Positions 24,872 through 34,600 of a stretch of DNA of 64,000 bases are shown here, piece after piece. The position numbers were made by a program, and so were the translations under genes. The DNA comes from Flavobacterium antarcticum DSM 19726. Its GTDB lineage: Bacteria; Bacteroidota; Bacteroidia; Flavobacteriales; Flavobacteriaceae. The stretch's first letter is position 1, and each line of letters begins with the position of its first letter. Under the pieces are notes generated by a model. That model saw only the letters and a list, made by a program, of their open reading frames with translations, did not search any database and was not told where the DNA came from. The stretch spans positions 248,001 through 312,000 of the forward strand of contig NZ_ATTM01000004.1 in NCBI RefSeq assembly GCF_000419685.1, written 5' to 3'.

Positions 24872-24906
24872 AAAATAGCTCTTTAAACGGAGCTATTTTT
24901 TTTTAT
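24872..24906 (+). terminator. Intrinsic terminator after the first GIN gene
   Basis: AAAATAGCTC (24872-24881) and GAGCTATTTT (24890-24899) pair perfectly over 10 bp and are followed by a T run into 24904. It closes the PadR-PspC-GIN transcript. Confidence 0.85.
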
Positions 24907-24911
24907 ATTTG
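24904..24911 (+). promoter_or_regulatory. -7 element for the second GIN gene
   Basis: TATATTTG matches TAnnTTTG exactly, 19 bp before the start codon. It begins inside the T run of the preceding terminator, so the two elements are packed together. Confidence 0.5.
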
Positions 24912-24930
24912 CAGAAATCATCTACTTATA

Positions 24931-25767
24931 ATGAAGCAAACTATTACTTTACTCGTGTTTTTATTTGTTACCTCAATTGGATTTTCACAAAAAGGAGAAA
25001 AAATGAAAGGTTCAAAAACAGTTACTACTGAAGAACGAGCGACACCTAATTTCTCATCCGTTTACATTCAAGACAACATCCAAGTTACCTTCATCAAAGC
25101 GGATAGCACGGGAATTGAACTTGAAGCAGACGACAATTTGCACGAAGCTTTAAAAACTACAAATAATGGCGGAAATTTAAATGTTTCGCTAAATAACAAG
25201 TTGCGAAGTTTCAAGAAGTTTGAAGTAAAGATTTATTATACAGATGCTTTGCGCAAAATTGAAGCAACTGATGAAGCAAAATTAATGATTTTAGATGAAA
25301 TGCAATTGGAAGACGTGGCTTTCAAAATGAACGAAAAATCGAAATTATTCCTGAATTTAAAGTCAAAAGTAGCTTTGATTGAATTAAATGACGACGCTTC
25401 TGCAGAATTAAATGCGAAGTCGGAGAAGATTCACTTTATATTGAATAAAAATGCGATCGTAAAAGGCTTAGTTGCAACTACGGAAATGAAAGTCGACCAA
25501 TACCAGAAATCAAGAAGTACTTTTGAAGGAGACGCCATCGATTTAAAATTGCGAATGGATAATAATTCAAAGTTTGCCGGTAAGAATCTGACCGCAAAAA
25601 ATGTCGAAATTCTTGCTGAAGGTTACAGCGAAACAAGCATCAATGTAGAAACCAACTGTATTATTAATGGATTTGCCAATTCGGAAATTGAGTTGTTTGG
25701 CGAACCCACTATTGAATTGAAGAAATTTACTGGGAAAACGATTTTGAAGAAAAATGTACTGAAGTAA
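24931..25767 (+). CDS. Secreted GIN-domain (DUF2807) protein
   Basis: The 278-residue product has a Sec signal peptide (MKQTITLLVFLFVTSIGFSQ). A head-GIN beta-helix follows: FSSVYIQDNIQVTFIKADSTGIELEADDNLHEALKT at about 41-76, then repeating strands of acidic and serine-rich residues. It lacks the lipobox and the STSGS ladder of its upstream neighbour, so the two are paralogous modules with different anchoring. It has its own -7 element. The convergent DUF4294 gene begins right after it. Confidence 0.85.
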   Translation: MKQTITLLVFLFVTSIGFSQKGEKMKGSKTVTTEERATPNFSSVYIQDNIQVTFIKADSTGIELEADDNLHEALKTTNNGGNLNVSLNNKLRSFKKFEVKIYYTDALRKIEATDEAKLMILDEMQLEDVAFKMNEKSKLFLNLKSKVALIELNDDASAELNAKSEKIHFILNKNAIVKGLVATTEMKVDQYQKSRSTFEGDAIDLKLRMDNNSKFAGKNLTAKNVEILAEGYSETSINVETNCIINGFANSEIELFGEPTIELKKFTGKTILKKNVLK

Positions 25768-25772
25768 AAAAA

Positions 25773-26462
25773 TTAATTCTTTTTCTCCTCGTTTAGCTTT
25801 GCAATTTTGTCGCTCCAAAAATCCGACATTTCGTCAAAATCTATTGGATTTACAACTTTTTGCGGCACTAACCTCCGACTTTTAAAACCACGATCTAAAA
25901 TGGTTTCGATGAGATAATCTTCGTACACGTCCATTGGAGCATATTCTGTTTTCAAATTAATATCAAATAAACGAGCGGTATTGTTGGACCAAAATGCTTT
26001 CCATCCCGATTTCAGCGTTTTAATTAAAGTGAAAGTAGTCGTGCCGGTTTGTCTGTGAATGAGCTTCACTAAAATCTGACCGTCTTTTCGCGAAAGTTTT
26101 TTAAGTTTGGCTTCAAATTCATTATTCAAATAGTCTTCGGTAATTTTGAAATATTTTTTTCGTTCACGATTGGTTTTCAAACCTTCCATTCCTTTATTCA
26201 ATTGCACCAAACGTTCCGAAGCGAGTTTGGCATAAGGATATACTTTATACACTCTTCGTTGCAAAATCAAGAATCGTTTTCGCGCATCATCACTGATTTT
26301 AACTTGATTTTTGTCAATTACAACTTCTTCCAATTCAATGGCAATTCCTAAAACCGTGTCTTTTTCTTTGAGGTAATCATCGCGGTGATCGATTTGGGCA
26401 TTTGCACCAAAACCCATGAAGCATAGTAATAATAAAAGAATGTGTTTTTTGAAAATGTTCAT
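25773..26462 (-). CDS. DUF4294 secreted protein
   Basis: The 229-residue product reads from ATG 26462 (MNIFKKHILLLLLCFMGFGANAQ), a clear signal peptide. The 24-residue longer frame upstream would cover the promoter. The body has the DUF4294 pattern: FLILQRRVYKVYPYAKLASERL (about 67-88), KRKYFKITEDYLNNEF-like helices, and GQILVKLIHRQTGTTTFTLIKTLKSGWKAFWSN. The family is restricted to Bacteroidetes and has no known function. It is transcribed divergently from the M42 peptidase gene. Confidence 0.85.
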   Translation of the reverse strand: MNIFKKHILLLLLCFMGFGANAQIDHRDDYLKEKDTVLGIAIELEEVVIDKNQVKISDDARKRFLILQRRVYKVYPYAKLASERLVQLNKGMEGLKTNRERKKYFKITEDYLNNEFEAKLKKLSRKDGQILVKLIHRQTGTTTFTLIKTLKSGWKAFWSNNTARLFDINLKTEYAPMDVYEDYLIETILDRGFKSRRLVPQKVVNPIDFDEMSDFWSDKIAKLNEEKKN

Positions 26463-26490
26463 GGTGCTTTTTATTTGAGCCAAATTTATG

Positions 26491-26519
26491 CAAAAGTACG
26501 ATACAACTGTAATGCCAAA
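26491..26519 (-). promoter_or_regulatory. Promoter of the DUF4294 gene (-33 and -7)
   Basis: On the minus strand TTTG (26519-26516), a 17-bp spacer and TACTTTTG (26498-26491) match the Bacteroidetes promoter TTTG-N17..23-TAnnTTTG fully. The start codon follows about 29 bp later. It is the best promoter match in the window. Confidence 0.65.
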
Positions 26520-26545
26520 TTTATACTTTAGCAAAAATTTTAATT

Positions 26546-27634
26546 ATGCGTACAAAATCAATATTGAAAGATACTTCAATTACATTCCTAGAAAACTATT
26601 TAAATAATGCTTCGCCAACCGGATTTGAAGCCGAAGGGCAAAAGATTTGGATGGATTATTTACGTCCTTATGTTGACACTTTTATCACGGATACTTACGG
26701 AACTGCTGTTGGAGTTATCAATTCTGAAGCTCCTTATAAAGTAGTTATTGAAGGACATTCAGACGAAATTTCTTGGTATGTAAATTACATTACGGACGAT
26801 GGGCTGATTTACGTAATTAGAAATGGAGGTTCGGATCACCAGATTGCACCATCAAAACGCGTAAACATTCACACAAAAAACGGTTTTGTAAAAGGCGTAT
26901 TTGGTTGGCCTGCCATTCACACTCGTAAAGGAGAAAAAGAAGAAAGTGCAAAACTTGACAACATTTTTATCGATATAGGTTGCGAAAACAAAGAACAAGT
27001 TTTAGCTGCCGGAGTTCATGTAGGTTGCGTGATTACGTATCCCGATGAATTCATGATTTTGAATGGAAATAAATTTGTTTGCCGTGCCATTGATAATCGT
27101 ATGGGTGGTTTTATGATTGCAGAAGTTGCCCGTTTGTTGCACGAAAACAAAAAGACGTTGCCTTTTGGATTATACATTACAAACTCTGTTCAGGAAGAAG
27201 TTGGACTTCGTGGTGCAGAAATGATTACTAAAACCATCAAACCAAATGTTGCTATTGTTACGGACGTTTGCCACGACACGACCACTCCAATGATTGATAA
27301 GAAAACACAGGGAGAAACAAAAATTGGTGCTGGACCTGTTATTACTTATGCTCCTGCTGTTCAAAATAATTTGAGAGAGTTAATTATTGACACGGCAGAA
27401 AAAAATAAAATTCCTTTTCAACGCAATGCTTCCTCACGAGTTACAGGAACGGACACAGATGCATTTGCTTACAGCAATGGAGGCGTGGCTTCGGCTTTGA
27501 TTTCACTTCCATTACGATACATGCATACTACGGTTGAAATGGTGCATCGCGACGATGTGGAACATGTGATTGAATTGATTTATCACACCTTATTGAACAT
27601 GAAAAATGAGGAAACTTTTTCTTATTTTAAATAA
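26546..27634 (+). CDS. M42-family metallopeptidase
   Basis: The 362-residue enzyme has VVIEGHSDEISWYVNYI (about 69-85, first zinc ligand His and catalytic Asp), FVCRAIDNRMGGFMIAEV (bridging Asp), SVQEEVGLRGAEM (catalytic Glu pair) and DVCHDTTTP, all in family order. RYMHTTVEMVHRDDVEHV near the end supplies the last His ligand. M42 enzymes are cytoplasmic dodecameric tetrahedral aminopeptidases; the specificity here is unknown. The gene is divergent from DUF4294 and ends at a strong terminator. Confidence 0.93.
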   Translation: MRTKSILKDTSITFLENYLNNASPTGFEAEGQKIWMDYLRPYVDTFITDTYGTAVGVINSEAPYKVVIEGHSDEISWYVNYITDDGLIYVIRNGGSDHQIAPSKRVNIHTKNGFVKGVFGWPAIHTRKGEKEESAKLDNIFIDIGCENKEQVLAAGVHVGCVITYPDEFMILNGNKFVCRAIDNRMGGFMIAEVARLLHENKKTLPFGLYITNSVQEEVGLRGAEMITKTIKPNVAIVTDVCHDTTTPMIDKKTQGETKIGAGPVITYAPAVQNNLRELIIDTAEKNKIPFQRNASSRVTGTDTDAFAYSNGGVASALISLPLRYMHTTVEMVHRDDVEHVIELIYHTLLNMKNEETFSYFK

Positions 27635-27635
27635 T

Positions 27636-27676
27636 TTAAAAAGGGTACAATTTTATAAGTTGTACCTTTTTTTTTT
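27636..27676 (+). terminator. Intrinsic terminator after the M42 gene
   Basis: A-rich GGGTACAA (around 27643-27650) pairs with TTGTACCT (27660-27667), followed by a run of about ten T. Confidence 0.85.
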
Positions 27677-28198
27677 GATGATTGTGTTAGTCCGTTACTC
27701 TAAATTTACAACTTCACCGCTTCAAGTATTTCTGTTTTCAAAAATTATGTTTATTGCTTAAGATTTGAATCAATTGATATGGTGGTATTAAAATACCTTT
27801 TGATACTGAAAAATATTTTTTATTTACCTTAACAACATCTTTAGTTTGGGAAATCATTTTGTTTGACAGCGACCTTAAAATAGAACTAATCATTATTCTT
27901 ATTTTTTATAAAAATCTAATATTAAACAACATAGAGCATTTTTATATTTCAATTATAATCCTATTGTCAAAAATAATAACTAAATTTAGTCGATAACGTG
28001 TCTCTTAAAATCTGTATTCCTAATTAAACACGATTCGATATAAAAGTAGTAGTGCCTTTTATAACCTTTAGAAGAGAATTTTTACTAACGATGTGTATTT
28101 ATTCTAGAATTAAAAAAAGTCACTTTTTATGATTGCAGTCATACGATGTGCTTTTTCAAAAATGCAACTTTGTATTATTAACTCTAATATTTAAAATT
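27677..28198. other. Gene-free AT-rich stretch
   Basis: About 520 bp without a convincing gene on either strand. The only structure I see is a small palindrome, GGTATT-AA-AATACC (27784-27797). The end of this stretch must contain the cytochrome c gene promoter, but no exact TAnnTTTG is present; CAACTTTG near 28166 is the nearest match. Confidence 0.5.
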
Positions 28199-28669
28199 AT
28201 GAACAAATCATTTTTAGTAGTTCTAGCATTGGCGCTAGTAGTTGCATGTGGCAAAAAAGAAGAAAAAGAACCTGCTCTTTCTACACCCACAACTGAAGAG
28301 GTGAGTTCAGAGGCTCCTCCTTATGATCCAAATCGTGGAGAAGGCAAGTTTGATACTGTGGATTTATCACCAACCTTGAACTCCGAAATGGCTGACAAAG
28401 GAAAACAAATTGCAGAGGTAAAGTGCAGTTCTTGTCACAAGATGACGTCGGAAAAACTTGTTGGTCCCGGATGGAAAGGCGTTTCTGAGCGAAGAAAACC
28501 AGAATGGATTATGAATTTTATTACCAATCCTGATCCAATGATTGATAAAGATCCTGAAGTTAAAGCACAATTGGAAGTTTGTTTGGTACGGATGCCGAAC
28601 CAAGGTATTTCTGATGTTGAAGCCCGAGAAATTTTAGAATATATGCGTAAAATTGACGGAGTTAAATAA
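28199..28669 (+). CDS. Lipoprotein cytochrome c
   Basis: The 156-residue product reads from ATG 28199 (MNKSFLVVLALALVVACGKKEE), a lipoprotein signal with Cys at 17; a frame starting 66 bp earlier adds no plausible signal. A single heme-c site CSSCHKM is near residue 80, the axial Met candidate is in VRMPNQGIS, and GPGWKGVSERRKPEWIMNFITNP is typical of small class I c-type cytochromes. It is tethered to a membrane facing the periplasm and carries electrons. The convergent neighbour encodes a His-rich polytopic protein that could be its redox partner (inference). Confidence 0.92.
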   Translation: MNKSFLVVLALALVVACGKKEEKEPALSTPTTEEVSSEAPPYDPNRGEGKFDTVDLSPTLNSEMADKGKQIAEVKCSSCHKMTSEKLVGPGWKGVSERRKPEWIMNFITNPDPMIDKDPEVKAQLEVCLVRMPNQGISDVEAREILEYMRKIDGVK

Positions 28670-28679
28670 AAAAGTAAGA

Positions 28680-28715
28680 AAATCGAGTTATTTAAAAGTA
28701 ACTCGATTTTTTTTT
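28680..28715. terminator. Terminator after the cytochrome c gene
   Basis: AATCGAGTTA (28681-28690) and TAACTCGATT (28699-28708) form a perfect 10-bp stem with an 8-nt loop and a T run of nine. Confidence 0.9.
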
Positions 28716-28783
28716 GTCTAAAAATTTGAAATACTTCTTTTGTTAAAACCGCACGCTATTGTTCTACAAAAATTATAGTATTG

Positions 28784-30037
28784 TTATCTAGTCGAATCTT
28801 CAATTTTAGTGACTGAACTGCACTTTAATGCGAATATAAACGTAATCCCAATTCCCAAAACTAAAATTATTGCTGCTCCAAAAAGCATTTCATTAATAAA
28901 AGGAATGGCTGTATAACTAAAAGAAGCTATACCTTGAACGGCTAATATTGCTTCATTTAATAGGACACCAACCGTGAATGTAATTAATCCAAATTTGACA
29001 TACTTTCCGATTTGAATAACTCCCGTTGCAAAAATATAAAACAGCAGAAAAAGCGAAATTACAGCGAGTAAAATGAGATGCAAGTATGCGATTACTATAG
29101 GTCTAAATCCAAACGTTAGTTGGCTTAAAACCGGAATCGTTGAAGCTAACTGAAGTACAAACTTTAAGCTCAAAGCAAATCCTGCGAACAGAAAAATATA
29201 CTTCAAAAATAATGGATATTGATTTAGGAATCCATTCCTTGCTTTTACAATTATTATTAAAAACTTAGCCCAAGCATACACTTGAATCAGGGCGGCGACT
29301 ACAGTCAAAACATACACCCAAAAGGGTAGATCTAACCAAAGCGTAGATAAAAAATAAGCAGGAATACAGGTGAAAAATAACAAATAGAAAAACCGACTGT
29401 AGTACGAATTCTCTGCTACTTTTACATTAAGAAGCGTCACAAGTAAACCCATACAAGCGAAGAAAAACCAACCGTTGTATTGAAAATGCAAATAATAATA
29501 AACGGAAGCTAAATATTCATTCTGAAGAATATGTTTTGTCAGCATGATGTAAGCCAAATAGAAACTGCCAACCGAAGAAATTACATTAAAAAAGAGACCT
29601 GCTTTAAACCAATTTTTAGACAAGTCGTCCTTGGGAAGTAATTTTAAATCTCGAAAATACAAATACGCAAAAACAAATCCGATAAAGATTGACAGGGTTG
29701 AAAAGAGTATTGAAATCATTCCGTATCCTTGAATGATGAAAGAAATCAGCATTCCATAAGAGCATGCCAAGTTTGCACCTAAAACGAGATCGTATTTTTT
29801 TAAAAAATGCATCTTGGAACGATCTATTTTGCAGGATAAGACTACAATCATCAACACCATTATCGTATGGGTTACCCACCCTGCAAATGCAAAATGAGAA
29901 TGCGATTGTTGTAAGTTTTTTTGATCTAAAAAAGGAAACTCAAAGCCTATTTTATACCGCATTATAAGACCTAATACTGCTACAAAAAACAGATTTAGTA
30001 ATGAAAATTTTAACCAAAATGAGGCTTTCGTAAACAT
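28784..30037 (-). CDS. Polytopic membrane protein with heme-copper-oxidase-like histidines
   Basis: The 417-residue protein has about twelve hydrophobic helices. Conserved-looking His residues sit in helices: HSHFAFAGWVTH (about 45-56), YYLHFQYNGWFFFACMG (about 180-196) and AYLHLILLAVISLFLLF (about 320-336). The H-x-H-x(5)-G and late-helix HL arrangement recalls NorB/CcoN-type heme-copper subunits, but the full copper-site HH pair is not evident. The number of helices fits. A role in respiration with the adjacent cytochrome c is possible; I am not sure of the family. It ends 115 bp from the convergent cytochrome gene. Confidence 0.75.
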   Translation of the reverse strand: MFTKASFWLKFSLLNLFFVAVLGLIMRYKIGFEFPFLDQKNLQQSHSHFAFAGWVTHTIMVLMIVVLSCKIDRSKMHFLKKYDLVLGANLACSYGMLISFIIQGYGMISILFSTLSIFIGFVFAYLYFRDLKLLPKDDLSKNWFKAGLFFNVISSVGSFYLAYIMLTKHILQNEYLASVYYYLHFQYNGWFFFACMGLLVTLLNVKVAENSYYSRFFYLLFFTCIPAYFLSTLWLDLPFWVYVLTVVAALIQVYAWAKFLIIIVKARNGFLNQYPLFLKYIFLFAGFALSLKFVLQLASTIPVLSQLTFGFRPIVIAYLHLILLAVISLFLLFYIFATGVIQIGKYVKFGLITFTVGVLLNEAILAVQGIASFSYTAIPFINEMLFGAAIILVLGIGITFIFALKCSSVTKIEDSTR

Positions 30038-30504
30038 CCGTTTAATTATTTATAATTTGTAATTTCAATCCTAATTTAAACATACAATAAGCTGTGTTAT
30101 TCAATAATTTAAACAGCTTATATATTGTTTGTCTTTCTGAGTACATTTTCACCAAACTACTTTTAATTCAGATTAAAAAGTGTTGTTCCAAGTTCTAAAA
30201 TTAACAAAATAAGCTGTAAGATTTGAAACAAATTTACAGGTAATCTTTCTTTTAAAGTTATGACTAAAATCATAAGTGTCCAAGTTGACCTTAATTTATT
30301 TCAAAGCAAAGAAAGTAGTAATTTCAATAGTACAAATCAATTACCTCTAGATTTACTACGTTACGAGAAATAAATAATCCTATCAACAAACTTTAAATAA
30401 ATCTAAATTGAAAAACTTTACTATTTGAAATCAATACCTTTGAATCCTTGTGAAAAAGACGTTAAAATTAATTTTAACAAACATAAACATTCTATATTCA
30501 TCAA
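30038..30504. other. Divergent intergenic region with a palindrome and -7 element
   Basis: 467 bp between two divergent genes, with no gene seen. TACCTTTG (30435-30442) fits TAnnTTTG for the amine oxidase gene. A perfect 18-bp palindrome, GTTAAAATTAATTTTAAC (30461-30478), lies in its presumed 5' leader. The rest is AT-rich without recognisable structure. Confidence 0.5.
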
Positions 30505-31563
30505 ATGATACTAATTATTGGAGCAGGATTATCAGGACTTTTAACCGCCTACCGACTCAAACAAGCAGGAATTCCATTTAAAATAATAGAAGCCAGACAT
30601 CGAATTGGCGGCCGTATCCATACAGTTACAGGTTCACAACCCATACCTGTGGAAATGGGAGCTACTTGGTTTAACGATTCACATCACAATCTCCTTCAAC
30701 TTCTAGATGAATTGGGCTTAGATTATTTTGAACAATATATGGAAGGCACGGTTTTTTATCAACCTGATGTAAACGCTCCAGTGCAATCCATCCAAATTCC
30801 AAAACAAGCACCAAGTTATAGAATTTCAAAAGGCTCATCTCATTTAATAGAAGTATTAAACTCGAAAATAAGTCCGGACGATATTGTTTTTGATGCAAAA
30901 GTTACAAAAATTTCTTTCGGTGAAAACTCCGTTCAAGTTACTGCCGACAAAACATTTCAAGGAACACAAGTCGTATTAGCACTTCCGCCGAAGTTGTGGG
31001 CTAAAAATATTACTTTTGAACCAACTTTACCTCAGCAATTGATAAAAATCGGAAAGGAAACGCACACTTGGATGGAAGATTCTATAAAAGTAGCGTTGAC
31101 ATACAAAATGCCTTTTTGGCAAGACAAAAAGCAATCAGGCGCGTTGTTTAGTAATGCCGGACCGATGACCGAATTATACGATCATTGCAACCATGAACGT
31201 TCCACTTATGCACTTTGCGGATTCATGAGCACCTCCTTCAAAAGTTTAGAAGCTGCAGCGCGAAAACAAAAAGTCATTGAACAGTTGCAAAATGCTTTTG
31301 GTACCGTAGCCACTGATTTTATCGACTACCACGAATCCATTTGGAGTCACGAAGAACATACGTTTGCCACATCAGAGTCACTCTTGTTTCCGCACCAAAA
31401 CAACGGAAATTCTATTTTCAGAACTACCTATTTTGACCACCGTTTATTCATTTCGAGTTCAGAATCCGCTACTGAGTTTGCGGGTTATATGGATGGAGCT
31501 GTTGCTGCGGGAAATAGAGTTGGAAATGAGATTATTAAAAAAGAAATGGGTACAACTCGGTAA
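30505..31563 (+). CDS. Flavin monoamine oxidase family protein
   Basis: A 352-residue FAD enzyme. The dinucleotide fold starts at residue 1 (MILIIGAGLSGLLTAYRL with GxGxxG), followed by IEARHRIGGRIHTV (GGR motif of amine oxidases) and VEMGATWFNDSHHNL. The C terminus SSSESATEFAGYMDGAVAAGNRVGNEI is the second FAD-binding motif (E-x-x-x-x-GYMDGA). It is shorter than eukaryotic MAO but normal for bacterial members. It oxidises an unknown amine in the cytoplasm. No operon partner. Confidence 0.92.
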   Translation: MILIIGAGLSGLLTAYRLKQAGIPFKIIEARHRIGGRIHTVTGSQPIPVEMGATWFNDSHHNLLQLLDELGLDYFEQYMEGTVFYQPDVNAPVQSIQIPKQAPSYRISKGSSHLIEVLNSKISPDDIVFDAKVTKISFGENSVQVTADKTFQGTQVVLALPPKLWAKNITFEPTLPQQLIKIGKETHTWMEDSIKVALTYKMPFWQDKKQSGALFSNAGPMTELYDHCNHERSTYALCGFMSTSFKSLEAAARKQKVIEQLQNAFGTVATDFIDYHESIWSHEEHTFATSESLLFPHQNNGNSIFRTTYFDHRLFISSSESATEFAGYMDGAVAAGNRVGNEIIKKEMGTTR

Positions 31564-31580
31564 AGTAGCACCCATTTTTT
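31544..31580 (+). terminator. Terminator overlapping the end of the amine oxidase gene
   Basis: AAATGGGT (31544-31551) and ACCCATTT (31570-31577) form an 8-bp stem with an 18-nt loop and six T. The left arm lies within the last codons. Confidence 0.55.
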
Positions 31581-31608
31581 GTCAATATATTCTTATTAAA
31601 GATTACGT

Positions 31609-34600
31609 TTAAAAGACCTTCTGCGTTACTACACCTCCATTACTCAATTTTACTTTTACAATTAAAGTCTGATCCGCATAAACGATGTGACTGGCGTCAA
31701 AAGTATTTGTGTTGCAATTTGTTTTCTCAAAAACAAGTCGGCCTGTAATGTCGTAAACGGATACTGTATGAATGATTTCAAAAGGTGAACTAACGTGCAA
31801 TATTGCATCATTTTTACGAATTACGACTCCTTTTATTTGCTCGTTGAATGTTGGATTATCTAAAGTTTCTTGTGGCATGTACCTCAACACAAATCGCGTG
31901 TTGAATGTTCCCGGTATAGTGGCAAAAGTATAATCAGACGCTTTCAAATCGTGAATTACATTCAGCAGATTATCTTGTAAATAAATGTCTTGACCGTTAA
32001 GCAATCCGTCTACTTGGTCAATACTGATGATTAAGTTTCCGGTCAGTGTCGTTTGGTAACCCAAAGGAACGGTATCTGTATTTACAAAAGGTAAACTACG
32101 TCCTTGAATGACAAGATTTTTGTTCTCTAAAATAGAATAGAACGTTATGAAGTTACCGCCAAAGGATTCTCCGTCGTACCGATTGTCGTAACCATTTGTG
32201 GCGTTTTCAATATAACCCACTAGAATTTGATTGAATCCCTTCTCTACCCCTTTCATATTCAACCATACACGGTGTTTACCCGTTGTCGCCCAATTGTCAA
32301 CCGGTTGCGTTGGCATTGGTTTAAAAAACTGATTGTTGTTCGCTCCACCAAATCTCATATCATTATTAAAAACAACTTCAGAGCCCGCGTCATTACCGCT
32401 TACAAAGAACGCCTGTCCCGCAGCAATATAACCCGATGGTACGTCAGCGTTAAAACCGGTCAGTGGACTTTCAGATGAAGGTGCTGGTTTTGTTGCAGCA
32501 CCGCCGGTACCATTCCACGATGCATAATCATTTGGAGTATAGCTGAGTACTCCACCTCCAACTGGTGTATTATGGGTCCAAAAGTATAATGTGCCACCCA
32601 TATTTGGATTTTGAGCTAAAAGCATGGTAGCATCAATTGCGGAAGGATACGGATTTCCTAATAAATTCCATGAGGTACTAGCTGCAGCAATTGTTGTTCT
32701 CACAGTTCCATTATTTGGTTTACCTATTAAAGTAGCCGCATATTGATTTGGAATTCCTGCAATATTGTAACTCTGAGGCGCACGAACAATATACCCCTTA
32801 CCAGGATTCATTTCTACGTTACCGCCGTAATGCATAACCCAGCCACCATTCCAACTGTAATATTTATCTTGTAAGGTATTAGGTGATAAATTGTTTAGCG
32901 TAAATTCTCCAATATCTGGGATGCTGTTATTATTACCGTAAATAGGTGAACTCCAATAACTATAGTCGTAACGAAGCATAGGTTTTGTAATACGATGCAT
33001 CTTGATGCTGCCTAAATTATTATTCGCTGAACTATTTTCAACATTAGCAACCTGTATTAAACTTCCTCCATCAAAAATCTCTAATGTACCGCCAGTATTC
33101 ACATTGATGCCCTCCATTATGGTTAACGTACTGGCAGAAGGCACATTTACGACCGCATTGTTTTTAACGGTAAGCGTTTTTCCTGTAACAGTTGCCCCTC
33201 CAGAAATGACAGGAACAGCTAAAATATCTGGAATAATAATACAATTTGTACTGGACGGAACACCTGCTGGTTTCCAATTAGAAGGGTTACTCCAAGAAGT
33301 ATCACTTGTCCCTGCCCAAATTTTAGCATTATTCGTAACGGGTATAGATTGAAATAAAGTACAACCATTTGTTAAAGTAGTAGTAATGTCGATATTAAAA
33401 TTAGGCAATTCTAATAGCGCTATCTTAGGCACAACATACACTTTAGCAATAGCAGTTCCAGGAGTATATATATTTTGTAAAGCCGCATCGGTGTAAACTG
33501 AAACATCAGTACCAGACCAAGAATAAGAGGCTGTAAGCTTTTTTGAACCATAAATAGCAATATCATCTACAGCAACACCGTCTGCCCACGTATCCGTGCG
33601 GTATCTAATTCTGAATTTCAAATTTGCTTGGTTTTTATAAGAGCTTATATCAATTGTTTTTAAAGCAAAGTTTCCAGGATTACCTTGACTTGTTGAATAT
33701 TTAATTGGTGTCGCTAACGGTGTGAAAGTTGCACCGCCGTTAACCGATACTTCTACAGATACATACTCTTTATCTGGATTGCTACCTGCTGCTAAGTATC
33801 GAGAAAAATATATTCTGAAGTTCATTGTTAGGCTTTCAAAACTCATGGTATTAATACCGGTTTTCATTTGCAGTACATTGTCAACGGTATAATAAACTTC
33901 TGACGCTACCTGACCTACATCGGAAGTAGCAAATGCAAATTTATTGGCACCAAAACCAGAAGAGATTGCCGGTAACCATGCTAATTCACTGTCTTGTGGG
34001 ATAAATATACTGCTTTTCTGAGCCCAATTTGACACCGCATTTATGGATGTACCATTGTCATATAGCACAGTGCCTTCAAAGGCAGATGTTGCTAGAGTTC
34101 CTGTGTCAAAATTTTCACTAAGCAGATATACCGTTTCCACGGTGTCTTGTGCGGTTAGTTCAATAGGTTCACTTTCTCCACAAGAAATAGGAGATGCGGG
34201 TGAAAAACTAATTTCAGGCACTTCTTTAACTGTTGCTGTTACTGCCTTTCTTACTTGCGTTTCACAGCTTCCATTAAAGGCCGCTACGTAATAAACGGTA
34301 GTAGTTGCAATTACAGGGGTTTCAAACAGCGTTGCGTTGCTATTAACTGTGCTGGTTGTATAAGAACCGCCTACAGCGCTGGTAAACCATCTAAATTCGG
34401 TAACTCCTGGGGAAACTGTAGATGCTTCTAAACTCACTGTACCTGATCCACAGCGTTCCTTATTCGTAACTGTTGCAATATCAGCACTACATCTTGCTAT
34501 AACCGTTAATAAATAATCTTCCGTTTCACCCGCAGAGGTTAAATCATCACAAGAGCCAAAATCATAGTTTGGCAATGAAACTGTATAATCCTCCACCCTA

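Noticed and set aside
30461..30478. 18-bp palindrome before the amine oxidase gene as a regulator site
   Set aside because: It is made only of A/T except for the ends, so chance is plausible in this base composition; noted in the intergenic entry only.
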